Source: Pseudopyrenochaeta lycopersici (taxonomy: Eukaryota; Ascomycota; Dothideomycetes; Pleosporales; Pseudopyrenochaetaceae). Taken from it: a stretch of 64,000 nucleotides of DNA. A program made the position numbers and the translations under genes. The notes under the pieces are model-generated. The model worked only from the letters and a program-made list of their open reading frames with translations. It was not told where the DNA came from and did not search any database. Positions 1 to 8,786 of this stretch are shown in pieces. The stretch's first letter is position 1, and each line of letters starts with the position of its first letter. The stretch spans positions 558,001 to 622,000 of the forward strand of contig NHZP01000009.1 in the NCBI GenBank assembly GCA_003313425.1, read 5' to 3'.

Positions 1-1038
1 CTCATGCTCTCTATCTCTCGCCTCTTTTCGATAGTCAGAGCAACCGGGGAAACAATCGCAGTGCTTCCCATAGATAGACGCCACTCGGGCGGCACATTAC
101 GTTGCATAATGTCTACCTCGGAGATCCTACTTGAAGCCAACTTGCTAACATCGCTCTGTCGCTCCAGATCTGTTGGAAGTGCCATCCCTGAACTACCCGG
201 TTGAGTGCGATCTTGAATGACTCGCACAATCTGGCTGAGGACTGCGAACTCGACTTTCAGCTTAAAGCTATAAACGAGAGACTTGAAAGTGGTTTGAATC
301 ATGTACAAATTCATATACTCCATGATTAAGAGCGCGATGTCCAATAAGAGGAGGAGAAAATTCATCGCGATGAGCTGCCACATCCATTTGCGTGCTTTGC
401 CGTTCAAAATCACGCGCATGACGTTTCGCGTTTCCCAAAGGTAGACGCAGGAAATGAAGACCTCCTGCGCTGTGAATACAGTCATTTGAATCTTTTCCAT
501 CACCACATAACCACGCGTATATGCATCGGGGTGTGCGGTGTACTGTCGAAGATTAAGTGTCACTGTTGGGACACAGAGAAGGACGGCCGAGGCGATGATC
601 ATCCAGAAGATGAAGCGGAGAAGTTTGAGGTTCGGAGAGATCAAGTGAAGCCGCGAGTATAAAATTAGGGATTGTCCGGGGACCATAAGCACCCATCCCA
701 CCGTGAGAAGCGCATTGTAGACGCGCGGGTCTTGACCAACGTTATTTTGCTTCATCCATGCCCCTAGATTGCTCCGTTAATGACCGTCCGCAAACATATT
801 GTATATATTCTTACTTACCTGTCGCGTACGGAACTATACTAAGCGCATTGACTATCAGACTCCAGAAGTATAACCCAGAGTACGTCCGGAAGATAAAGAA
901 GATCAGTATCATAATCTCAGCGGAATTGTACCAGGCAATAGCAGTAAATGCTGTCATTGCCCGTGGAATCAACCGATTTGCGCCATAGATATCGAAATTG
1001 CCGCCTGAGATGCCGTTGCCGTCGCCAGTGTCTGCCAT
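1..1038 (-). CDS. Multi-pass integral membrane protein (DUF7703-like), 3' end beyond the window
   Basis: Model: complement(join(<1..763,819..1038)), 327 codons visible. Exon 1 starts at ATG 1038. A GTAAGT donor lies at 818-817 and a CTAG acceptor at 765-764, and the frame joins as Gly-Ala-Trp-Met. No stop occurs from 763 to position 1, so the gene runs off the left edge. Several hydrophobic spans are visible: around residues 28-50 (AWYNSAEIMILIFF), 85-105 after DPRVYNALLTVGW, then LLRFIFWMIIASAVLL, and a later pair ending near the motif LKVEFAVL. The order of blocks (WYNSAE, GLYFWSL, DPRVY, GQSLILYSRLHL, MEKIQMT, ETRNVMR, KLKVEFAVL) matches my memory of the fungal DUF7703 family. A soluble Ser/Arg-rich tail follows. 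The molecular role of this family is unknown to me. The family name rests on recall and was not searched. Confidence 0.75.
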
Positions 1039-1360
1039 TTTGGCTAGATTTTGTTGGCATGCAGAAAGAGTGAGTTATCAACGATACAAGTACCGTGGTG
1101 AGACAGTTGTTCATATGCAGTAGTCTAATGCTTAGGTGCACATACAAAGTACAAGGGATATCCATTTTGAGCTTGATTCTATGGCGGATGCGAGATGCGA
1201 AAAGTCAGCAACGCAAAGTCATGATGCGTAAGCGGAACTTGTTCGACTTATTTTAGCGATTAGACACTTACCCCAAAAATGACCCTACCAAAATATTTTT
1301 CGGTTTTCAAACCTGAGCCTGAACTGATTTGGACTGATCTCTGACTAAGCTGTTATAATA
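1039..1360. other. Intergenic, upstream of the left-edge gene
   Basis: This stretch holds the upstream side of the minus-strand membrane-protein gene. I see no convincing TATA box and no coding potential. It ends at the target-site TA of the transposon relic. Confidence 0.5.
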
Positions 1361-2379
1361 ACGTGTTCAACCAGTCAGTGGCCAAAACCAGTCAGTGGCC
1401 AGCCCCACTAAAGTCGGTGCAACTTTTTGCTTAATTGCTTAACAACAGCACATTAAATTATAAGTTTAACAAGGAGATAAGCTATTCTATCTACCTCTAC
1501 ACTAAGTCTAATTATGTCCTTAGATATAATATTTACTGTACAATTAGTAGTGCGCGCTGGCGCACTTACTTAGGCTGAGCTTAACTACCCTTATGTACTA
1601 CCCTATTAGCCTCTATAGTAAGCAGCTAGCCTGTTACCTTAAAGCCTACTTTAATATTATTCTCTGTAAATACTTTAGATCTAACTTTTAAATAGATAGA
1701 AAGGAAGTCTAGCTTATTAACGTAAAAGACGCCTACGCAGGTAAGGTTTTCTATCGCCCTACAGGCCCCTTGTAACGAAGTATCGTGAATCTGAATCTTG
1801 GTGTTGCAGCATGGTTGCGCTAGACCTCTTCTAGGGCTAGCGCGCACCGTGACGGACCTGCTTAAAACCTGCGCTGGCTGCGCGGAGCGGGGACGACAAG
1901 TATTATTCTCTCCCATAGCTGAGTTACAGCAATACAGAACTATCCCTTCACTATTATCTGTGGTGTGAAGCAAGTACTATTGCCTGAAACCATACGTTAC
2001 ACCCCTACTGTATAAGCAGAATTTCTACTATTTAATATACTCAGATAACCGCGAGTAGAAATCCTTATTTAGAGAGGTCTGGTATCTATTAAATAAGGGA
2101 CTATTCTTTAATAGAGTCTAGCTTACGCTTCGAGCGATTACGCGTAGCGTAAGGTAGGCTACTTTAGAGGCGACGTTAAAGGGTTGTACGAGGGACAGCA
2201 AATAGCGCAGCTGCGGAGGAAACTTAAGAAATCTGGTTTTTATAAAGAGCTGCTAGAGCAAGCTTAATTTAACCTTCTTGGTTAGCTATTGAGAGACGTT
2301 GTTGAGAGGCTGTTGCTGTTTGAACGCGCTGAGACGCGTCGACTTTAGTAGGGCTGGCCACTGACTGGTTGGAACACGC
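1361..2379 (-). mobile_element. Degenerate Fot1/pogo-type DNA transposon relic with terminal inverted repeats
   Basis: About 1.02 kb bounded by TA dinucleotides at 1359-1360 and 2380-2381, as expected for a Tc1/mariner/pogo target site. The ends are inverted repeats of about 40 bp. Both read roughly CGTGTTC, then AACCAGTCAGTGGCC, then AGCCC(C/T)ACTAAAGTCG inwards. The left end carries an extra tandem copy of a 17-bp piece of the repeat (1369-1400 region). On the minus strand near 1626-1730 a translated stretch (NKLDFLSIYLKVR, then FTENNIKVGFKVTG) resembles the C-terminal part of Fot1-like transposases. Near 2180-2330 another stretch resembles the N-terminal helix-turn-helix region. Both are interrupted by stops and the catalytic middle is missing. 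It is a deleted, mutated copy that cannot encode a transposase. Confidence 0.75.
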
Positions 2380-2539
2380 TACTAACTACGTGTATCAGCC
2401 TGATGACCCGTGATCAAAACAGATGCCCATAATCGGGCCACCCATCGGCCCCTTAGCTACGTTTCAGAGCTGGTACTAGAAATACTAGTCTCATGTTAAT
2501 CCCTTTTAGAAATCACGCTTCCCTCTAGATGTATAGTTA

Positions 2540-3013
2540 CAGTCGCATGAATAAAGTTTCTTCCGCCAAGTTTTTTCCCCACCAAACTACACCAAAAAGT
2601 TATTAATTATAAGATAACCCTAACTTCTTAAATTTTTAACAAAATATATTAAAATTAAAAAGGAAAATAGATAATATCTTATCATTTTATTTAAAATTAT
2701 AAATATTAGAATATATACTTATAAGTATAGTATGTATAGTTATTTATAAAAAAAGGTAGAAAAAAAGTAGAAAAGTCGCTTTTTACATACAAATTTAAGG
2801 AAAATTAATTTCTCTTATCTTTAAAGATATATTATATAATAACAGAATTTTATTTTTAGTTTTACTCTTAACTAAACTAAAGTTTTAGTAAAGTTTTATA
2901 TATATTCTTACTTTTAAAATGATTAAATATGTAGATAGCGAGTAATTTTAGTGTGAAAAGTGGTAATTTTGGTGTAAAATCGCTTAGCGGAAGAAACTTT
3001 TTTCATGTGACTG
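2540..3013. mobile_element. AT-rich MITE with 31-bp terminal inverted repeats (Tc1/mariner type)
   Basis: A 474-bp element flanked by TA on both sides (2538-2539 and 3014-3015). It starts CAGTCGCATGAA and ends with the inverted counterpart TTCATGTGACTG. The two 31-bp ends (2540-2570 and 2983-3013) differ at three positions. A shared CACCAAA-type block continues inward. The interior is extremely AT-rich and has no open frame. CAGT termini with a TA duplication are typical of mariner-derived MITEs. The parent element is not in the window. Confidence 0.8.
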
Positions 3014-3015
3014 TA

Positions 3016-4298
3016 CAGGCTTCGGTGCGTGAACGGTTCAATTCTATCTTCCTAGTCGAATGAGCCAGGCGATGCCCACTTTCTATGAACCAAAGTTCCT
3101 GGACAAAACTTTACGTAACTTAGAGATGAGGCAGTGTATCGGCTTGTCCTATTCGTAGGTTTGTGTGATATCCCTTTTCCGCGGCGCACTTTTCTAGATT
3201 CCTGCACGAAATACTTAATTCAGAGCATTCTAACGACCATATAATGCTGTAAATTATTACTCTAGATATATGAGACCCGCGGAAGAGGTGTTACGATGGT
3301 ATGATAGGTTTGGAACAGTGCTCCTAGGTAGGGAACTATAATTAATGGATTTAGAGAAGTTACTCTAAAGGGTATGTTGGAGGAGATTGCTTGGAGAGGT
3401 GAAACTAGGGATGAAAGTGGGACTGCCGATTGATAGTGCTTACTCAGATCGATACGGTTCTAGTTAGATCAGTGCAGGATGTATCTCCTAAATTTAGCCG
3501 GTGAGCCTCACGGCAGCACTCACTGAAAATAGGAAAACTCTTTGGCGGACTTAACGACTCTCTATAGTCGTTCATACCTCATTATGTCAACTTTGAAAGT
3601 TTACTAGTTCTCAATTGCACTAGGACTATTAGATGAAAGCGACTTGTATGCTACATCTGAGTCTCTACAAAAAAAATATGACCATGTTAGAAGCCTAGAC
3701 CAGGCGCGAGTTTTCTATAGACTGGATGCCTCACTGTGCCTTTGAGAGCTTGTATAAATTTTGCAAAGGTATCGGAACCTGTGACCCTTAATTGCTGGAC
3801 GAAGCGACAAATAATAGCCTCTATATCTTCCTGTCCTGTATCATACCGCCACAATCCCCTCCCTGTCACCTGAGAGACTGCCACTCACATGCAGATTCGA
3901 ACGGTCGTACTCTCCTATGATGTATTTTCGTTCTCAGCCGGTTATGATTTAAGGGCCATTCTCCCTACCTCCGCTGCACTTCACAACCTACAGTCAGGAC
4001 GTTTTTTTTTTGTCTTGAGCATCCGAGAATTAAAGATGAAAGTATGATTCACGATCATAGTGAAGCATAAAGAAATCTTGCCTCAGACTCCAGATCTTAA
4101 TGTCTAAATACACAGGGAAAAGAGCTGTTTGAAATCTGTGTCGCAGCGCTACCATGGATTTGAAACAGTTGAAAGCTATTGTAATTCTACAGTAATTTGG
4201 AAACTCTTCTCTGTTCGAAGAACACAATGCTCCGTGTAGTTCCCTCTCAAGATGGGTTACCTCACCTAATACTGCGTAACCTCTGACAGCCTCCCATT
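3016..4298. other. Gene-poor stretch, no supported gene
   Basis: About 1.3 kb between the MITE and the small secreted-protein gene. The only open frame of note is a 65-codon minus-strand frame at 3687-3884, with no recognisable domain or splice partner. No RNA gene or repeat is evident. Confidence 0.5.
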
Positions 4299-5210
4299 TT
4301 AAGCCAAGGGTGGTAATTCTTTGGGTACCTCTGTAGCATCACCTTGTCTCCAAATCGTGGTCAACGATGGTGGGTCACTAGGGTCTGTCGGATCCGTGCG
4401 AACAATATCAGTAATGTGCGGGTTTTGTGTTAGTGCTGGGAACTCATAAAATAACCTACACTCCACTTCATTAGTTTCCTTCTTAGGTATAGTAAGAATT
4501 GCGCCGCCGAAGAGCATACCATGTGTTTGAATGGTGTTTTGGATCTGCCTTGACAGCTGCAAAATCCACATCGCGTCTAGTAAAAATCCATGCTCTGCCC
4601 TTACTCTGCTCGGCCATCATCCGACTTAGATACTTCTGATACCTAACGATCCCTAGATTGCCTGAAACTCTCATTATAGCTTTTGCATTCGCATCGTCCC
4701 AGGCTTCCGACACAATTCCATCGAACATGACATAACCTGGGTTGCATGGGATGAGTTCAGGATGCTTGTTCATCCACAATTTGCTGGAATCTATTGCCGC
4801 CTTCCCCGATAGCAGCGTGTAGAAGGCGGACACCTTGTTTCCCATATGTTCTGGTTTTTGCATTTGAGCAATGACCTCATCGGCGGAGGGAAGGTTGCCA
4901 TCGCATACATAAGTAAGCTCTGTCCCCTCCTCTTCCTCCTTGCTGGAGATACATCCGCGCCGTACAAGGTGCCCAAGCGCCATGTTTTGGTGTTCAGCAC
5001 CGACTCCAGATACAGCATCATGACTTCGTGATGCGATGCTGCCTGCTTTTCAACAGGAAATTAGTCAACCTGTTCTCGTAGTACATAAGAAATCTGATCC
5101 GACTTACCCTTTTCTTGAAAGAGTGGAGGAGCTGCATAGGAAAGTGGGCCAAGGGTAATTAGGATAAAGGCCAAAGAGATTGGGTAGGATAACAGAAAGG
5201 AGAGCTTCAT
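4299..5210 (-). CDS. Small secreted protein of unknown function (260 aa, 3 exons)
   Basis: Model: complement(join(4299..4455,4520..5042,5108..5210)). Exon 1 starts at ATG 5210 and encodes a signal peptide (MKLSFLLSYPISLAF, then ILITLGPLSYAA). Intron 1 has a GGTAAGT donor and a GCAG acceptor. Intron 2 (64 nt) has a GTATGC donor, an ACTAAT branch point and a TAG acceptor. Without intron 2 the frame would end early at RRRNSYYT; with it the protein continues LFYEFPALTQNPHITD to a Pro/Thr-rich tail. The mature chain is about 235 residues, mixed charged, with few cysteines (one each in RGCISS, YVCDGN and PCNPG). I recognise no family. Its closeness to transposon relics and its secretion signal make it an effector-type candidate, but nothing in the sequence shows a target or activity. 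Confidence 0.7.
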
Positions 5211-5788
5211 TCTTGATTATGATCAAACTGTAGTGTATGACTGTGACTGTAACAAGGTGCACGTTTAGGAACGGACCGTCATCATAGATACGGTTTGCCT
5301 GCGGTATGAGAAGCAAGAAACAACAATTATATACTTTTCATTCTCTATCATGAATGTTATATTTGCACGGATGCTTCTCGTGCAGACCTGATGATTACTG
5401 CTTACGCAGGCTGGGTGTTTCATGAAGAGACACCGTGCCTTGTATGATATTGGCATCTATTCCAGATTCATGATAATTCCAACAAAAACTAGTCGTCCTT
5501 GCCTCCTCCATGCCTCCTCCATGCCTCCTCCATGCCTCCTCCGTGCCTCACAATGCACAATCCATCAATAGACGCCTCGGGTGTGAGTTTATCTCCTGCC
5601 ACGAGAGGAAATAGCTGAAACATGTTCCTCGAGAACTGCGCCGTGGGCCCGCACATGACTTTGTTTACGCGCAGATCCTCTGAAGTGAGATTTTCTGCAC
5701 AGAAATGTTTTTCTACCGAATCACCAATCGCACAGTACAGATATTAGAAACACTCTCAGCTACTTAGAGCAACAGATTCGACGTGTCA
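5211..5788. other. Intergenic between secreted-protein and ankyrin-like genes
   Basis: Holds the promoter side of the small secreted protein (minus strand) and the 3' side of the ankyrin-like gene. It contains the short tandem repeat listed separately. No other gene is seen. Confidence 0.5.
5501..5544. repeat. 11-bp tandem repeat, four copies
   Basis: Unit GCCTCCTCCAT, repeated head to tail four times; the last copy has one change (CCGT for CCAT). It lies in the spacer upstream of the minus-strand secreted-protein gene. It is a simple minisatellite. Confidence 0.9.
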
Positions 5789-6412
5789 CTAATTGAAGAA
5801 GTCCCTGATTCGTCCAATTATTCCCGTGGGTTTTTTGACTTCATGCTCTGACCAGGAACACACCGGATACTTCGGTCTTCCGCCCTTATGCCAACAGATC
5901 TTTCCATTGCTCAGTACGTGGGACTTTTGGTAGCAATCGCCTTCGCCTTCAAGTGTTGCACCATGCTCTTTTAAATATTTGATTACTTCCACGTTATCGG
6001 CCTGTTTTGGCCTGGAGATACTGTAAAGCACCTCTCTCAAAATTAGTATGTGCTAGATGAGAATTGAGAGTGGTCACACTACCGGGATATACAAAAATCG
6101 TCCTTCATTAGCCTTGTGACCCAGTTCCTCTATGAGATATTTTAAGAACGGAATGTCGCCCTTCACAGCAGCCAACCCAACGGGATTTCCCATGTGGCCA
6201 CAGTGCCAATCCTTGGTCTGTGGGAAACGCTCGACAAAGGCCTTGAACATCTCAAAGCTGTCCACGGACATATCGTGGGGGTAACCAAGTACATGGTCGT
6301 TATCGGGCCAGTCTGGATATTGTTCAATAAGACGTTTGAATCCCTTGACATCCCCACTCGTCACTGCTTCCACAATTTGAAGTTGCACTTGCACAGTAGT
6401 TTCTGAATCCAT
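5789..6412 (-). CDS. Small ankyrin-repeat-like protein (about 190 aa, 2 exons)
   Basis: Exon 1 runs from ATG 6412 to 6083 (MDSETTVQVQLQIVEAVTSG). The second exon ends at stop 5789. Ankyrin-type helices are visible: VTSGDVKGFKRLIEQYPDW, then NPVGLAAVKGDIPFLKYLIE, and in exon 2 NVEVIKYLKEHGA. The donor is GTAGTG at 6082. The acceptor is uncertain: a 51-nt intron ending GAGAG (exon 2 from 6031, branch TACTAAT) and a 30-nt intron ending CTAG (exon 2 from 6052) both keep the frame. I prefer the longer intron because 30 nt is below the usual fungal minimum. The protein could also simply end at the exon-1 stop (about 113 aa). No catalytic domain is present; a binding role is inferred from the repeat type only. 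Confidence 0.55.
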
Positions 6413-6896
6413 GATGTAAGTTTGGAGAATGGAGAAGTTCTGTGTCGAGAACAACAACGACTTGTAAGTCCAACAGCTGTAAGCCCAACTGAGGCGGCAC
6501 GGAATTTAGTGCTATTTAAGTACCGGATCTAACTACAATCGGCTATGGCCTAAAACTTCAACACGCGCCACTAACCAAAACCTTATTCCAGAACACACTC
6601 CAATCATCACATTGCATTCACTTGCCACGCCACAATATTACACTGTTCTTGTATCCATAGCGTGCGGCATGGATAAGTTTGCGACGAACTAGTTTCTGTG
6701 CCTTGTTAGCGTATGCCTTGTATTGTTTGAGACCTTGCCGCAATGTTATGATTGAATTAGAAATCGAGGATGGAACAGGTAGAGAGTGAATATATAAGGC
6801 GTGGCATTTTAGCGAGGCCTTTCACTCTAATTCAGACAGAAAAGAGTAAAATCAGGACTGTTGTCTTCAACAATCTTTTTCTTTTTCGTTCTTGAT
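6413..6896. other. Divergent promoter region of ankyrin-like and proline-rich genes
   Basis: 484 bp between two divergently transcribed genes. A good TATA box serves the rightward gene (listed separately). The leftward side has TATTTAAG near 6512. No open reading frame of note. Confidence 0.5.
6791..6799 (+). promoter_or_regulatory. TATA box of the proline-rich secreted protein gene
   Basis: TATATAAGG about 100 bp upstream of the ATG at 6897, in an otherwise ordinary spacer. Spacing leaves room for a 60-70 nt 5' UTR. Confidence 0.5.
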
Positions 6897-8786
6897 ATGC
6901 ATCTTAGTTATTATCTTCCGATCCTCATCGCTTTGCTCCAGAGCGCTCAGGTGAAAGCTCGTCCGCTCCAAGAAGCGACCCAAACACCTTGCCCAACAAC
7001 AATCTTTCTTCCAGAAGAGACTCTCACTGTCAGCCCCTGTCCATCCAGCGCGCTTATCAATGGCTTCTCCAACGGTGCCACTTCGACACTGCAAGTCGAT
7101 GGTCCTGCAATCACACTGGGAGGAAGTGTACTATCATTGGACAAAGAACGCAATTTGAAACTTGATAATATTCCATACTTATTCCACGGCAATTGCCCAG
7201 CATTGCTTATACCGGTCACGAATCCAAACCCTCCCGGCTCACCAGAGTCAACCCCGACGCCAAATCCCAGCCCAGGACAGACACCAAACCCAGACGCTCC
7301 CAACCCACCAAACATTCCAAAGCCACCAGATACTCCTAATACTCCGGGCCCTCTCAACTCTCCAACTCCATCAAATTCGCCGCCTGCGCTGGAAACTCCC
7401 AACCCGTCAGACACTCCAAAGCCACCAGATGCTCCAAAACCTTCAGGTACACCTGAGACTCCAAACCCTCCAGATGCTCCAAAGCCATCAAATACACCTG
7501 AAACTCCAAACCCAATAGGTACTCCAAAGCCATCAGATACACCTAGTACTTTAAACCCTCCAGATGCTCCAAAGCCTTCAGAGACTCCTAGTACTCCCAA
7601 TCCACCAGATGCTCTAAAGCCTTCAAATACACCTGGTACTCCAAAGCCATCAGATACACCTGATACTCCATCTCCACCAGATGGCCCAGGCCCTCTCATC
7701 CCTCCAACTTCATCAAGCACACCACCTGCGCAGGAAACTCCGAACGACCCAACTAAACCCAACGACCCGAAACCACCAGATGCTCCAAATCCCCCGGACG
7801 CTCCAAACCCACCAGATGCTCCAAACCCACCAGATGCTCCTAAACCACCAGATGCTCCTAAACCACCAGATGCTCCGAAGCCACCAGACGCTCCGAAGCC
7901 ACCAGACGCTCCGAAGCCACCAGATGCTCCAAATCCACCAGATGCTCCAAATCCACCAGAAGCTCCAAATCCACCAGATACTCCTCCAGTTCCCGGCATC
8001 ACCCCACCACCGATGCCCCCGGGAGGTCCTCCACCCAATGAGCCAAGCAAATGCGAGACAAGGTCAGCAAGCGTCTGTACCCAGGGATGCAGCTTCGGTG
8101 TCAACCAAATGGGCATGACCACGACGACTTCTTGTGAAATCGCAAATTGCACGATTACAGCCGGTTGTTCGGTTTCTGACACCACGAGCACAACAACTAT
8201 CAAGCCAGATGCCTGCTCACTAAAGCCTATTGGACTAGCACCAGGTTATCCGTTTGAGATTGATGGTGATGGACCGCTTCCCGTGTTACGATTCCCTTTG
8301 GCGGGACAACCTTCACCCGCAGATCCTAAGCCCACTCCAACTCCAGAGCCGTCTGCTCTCCCAACTGAGCCCGTGCTGGATCTTCCTCCTCTAAAATCTG
8401 TAAAGCCGCCCGGACCTGGGCAACGTCCTCTGCCTTCTCACATCGAAATAAAACCGCTCCAACCTCCACAAAAAGTTTACGAACTTGGCTTATATTTCGA
8501 TGAGCATACAAAGAATGCGCAGGTCGCGGTTTATGAACGTGAGAAGGATGGTTCGGTTGACATGTGCAAAGACTTGCCTATATTTACTGGACATACATGG
8601 TCCGAATCGTTTGAACTTCCTCAATCATATCCATCGTGCCATTTTGATAATTTTGCCATCAGGATTGCGTGCGATGGACATGACAGCATAGGCTGTAGGC
8701 CGAAGGACAATGCTAGTGTATTGGGCTGCCTAGGAGGGGACAGGAAAGATATTGGATTCCGTCCAAGTTGGGTCTGTAATGCATGA
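6897..8786 (+). CDS. Secreted proline-rich repeat protein (629 aa, intronless)
   Basis: The first ATG is at 6897; codons before it have no ATG. Residues 1-21 form a signal peptide (MHLSYYLPILIALLQSAQVKA). A 90-residue N-terminal region contains CPTTIFLPEETLTVSPCP. From about residue 108 to 365 the chain is a repeat array, built from 3-residue steps (PPDAPK, PPDAPN, PPDTPN, PSDTPS), almost perfect in the last third (nt 7770-7990). A cysteine-rich block follows at about 381-440 (CETRSASVCTQGCSFG, then TSCEIANCTITAGC), of a type seen at the C-terminus of several fungal secreted hydrolases. A second Pro-rich linker and a globular C-terminal part with six Cys end the protein. It is probably a cell-wall or extracellular structural or adhesive protein. 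The near-identical DNA units suggest recent expansion of the array, so length variation among strains is likely. Confidence 0.8.
   Translation: MHLSYYLPILIALLQSAQVKARPLQEATQTPCPTTIFLPEETLTVSPCPSSALINGFSNGATSTLQVDGPAITLGGSVLSLDKERNLKLDNIPYLFHGNCPALLIPVTNPNPPGSPESTPTPNPSPGQTPNPDAPNPPNIPKPPDTPNTPGPLNSPTPSNSPPALETPNPSDTPKPPDAPKPSGTPETPNPPDAPKPSNTPETPNPIGTPKPSDTPSTLNPPDAPKPSETPSTPNPPDALKPSNTPGTPKPSDTPDTPSPPDGPGPLIPPTSSSTPPAQETPNDPTKPNDPKPPDAPNPPDAPNPPDAPNPPDAPKPPDAPKPPDAPKPPDAPKPPDAPKPPDAPNPPDAPNPPEAPNPPDTPPVPGITPPPMPPGGPPPNEPSKCETRSASVCTQGCSFGVNQMGMTTTTSCEIANCTITAGCSVSDTTSTTTIKPDACSLKPIGLAPGYPFEIDGDGPLPVLRFPLAGQPSPADPKPTPTPEPSALPTEPVLDLPPLKSVKPPGPGQRPLPSHIEIKPLQPPQKVYELGLYFDEHTKNAQVAVYEREKDGSVDMCKDLPIFTGHTWSESFELPQSYPSCHFDNFAIRIACDGHDSIGCRPKDNASVLGCLGGDRKDIGFRPSWVCNA
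7270..7990 (+). repeat. In-frame coding minisatellite (PPDAP-type units)
   Basis: DNA units of about 15 bp, CCACCAGATGCTCCA with small variants, in tandem. Copies are diverged in the first two thirds and nearly identical at 7790-7980. The period is a multiple of three, so copy-number change keeps the frame. Confidence 0.85.

Noticed and set aside
3687..3884. 65-codon minus-strand frame
   Set aside because: Looks somewhat protein-like but has no domain, no splice partner and lies in decayed DNA.
6947..8203. 418-codon minus-strand frame over the proline-rich gene
   Set aside because: It is the mirror of the Pro-rich repeat (Gly/Ala/Phe-rich), has no start context or splice sites of its own, and arises because the repeat DNA lacks stops on both strands.
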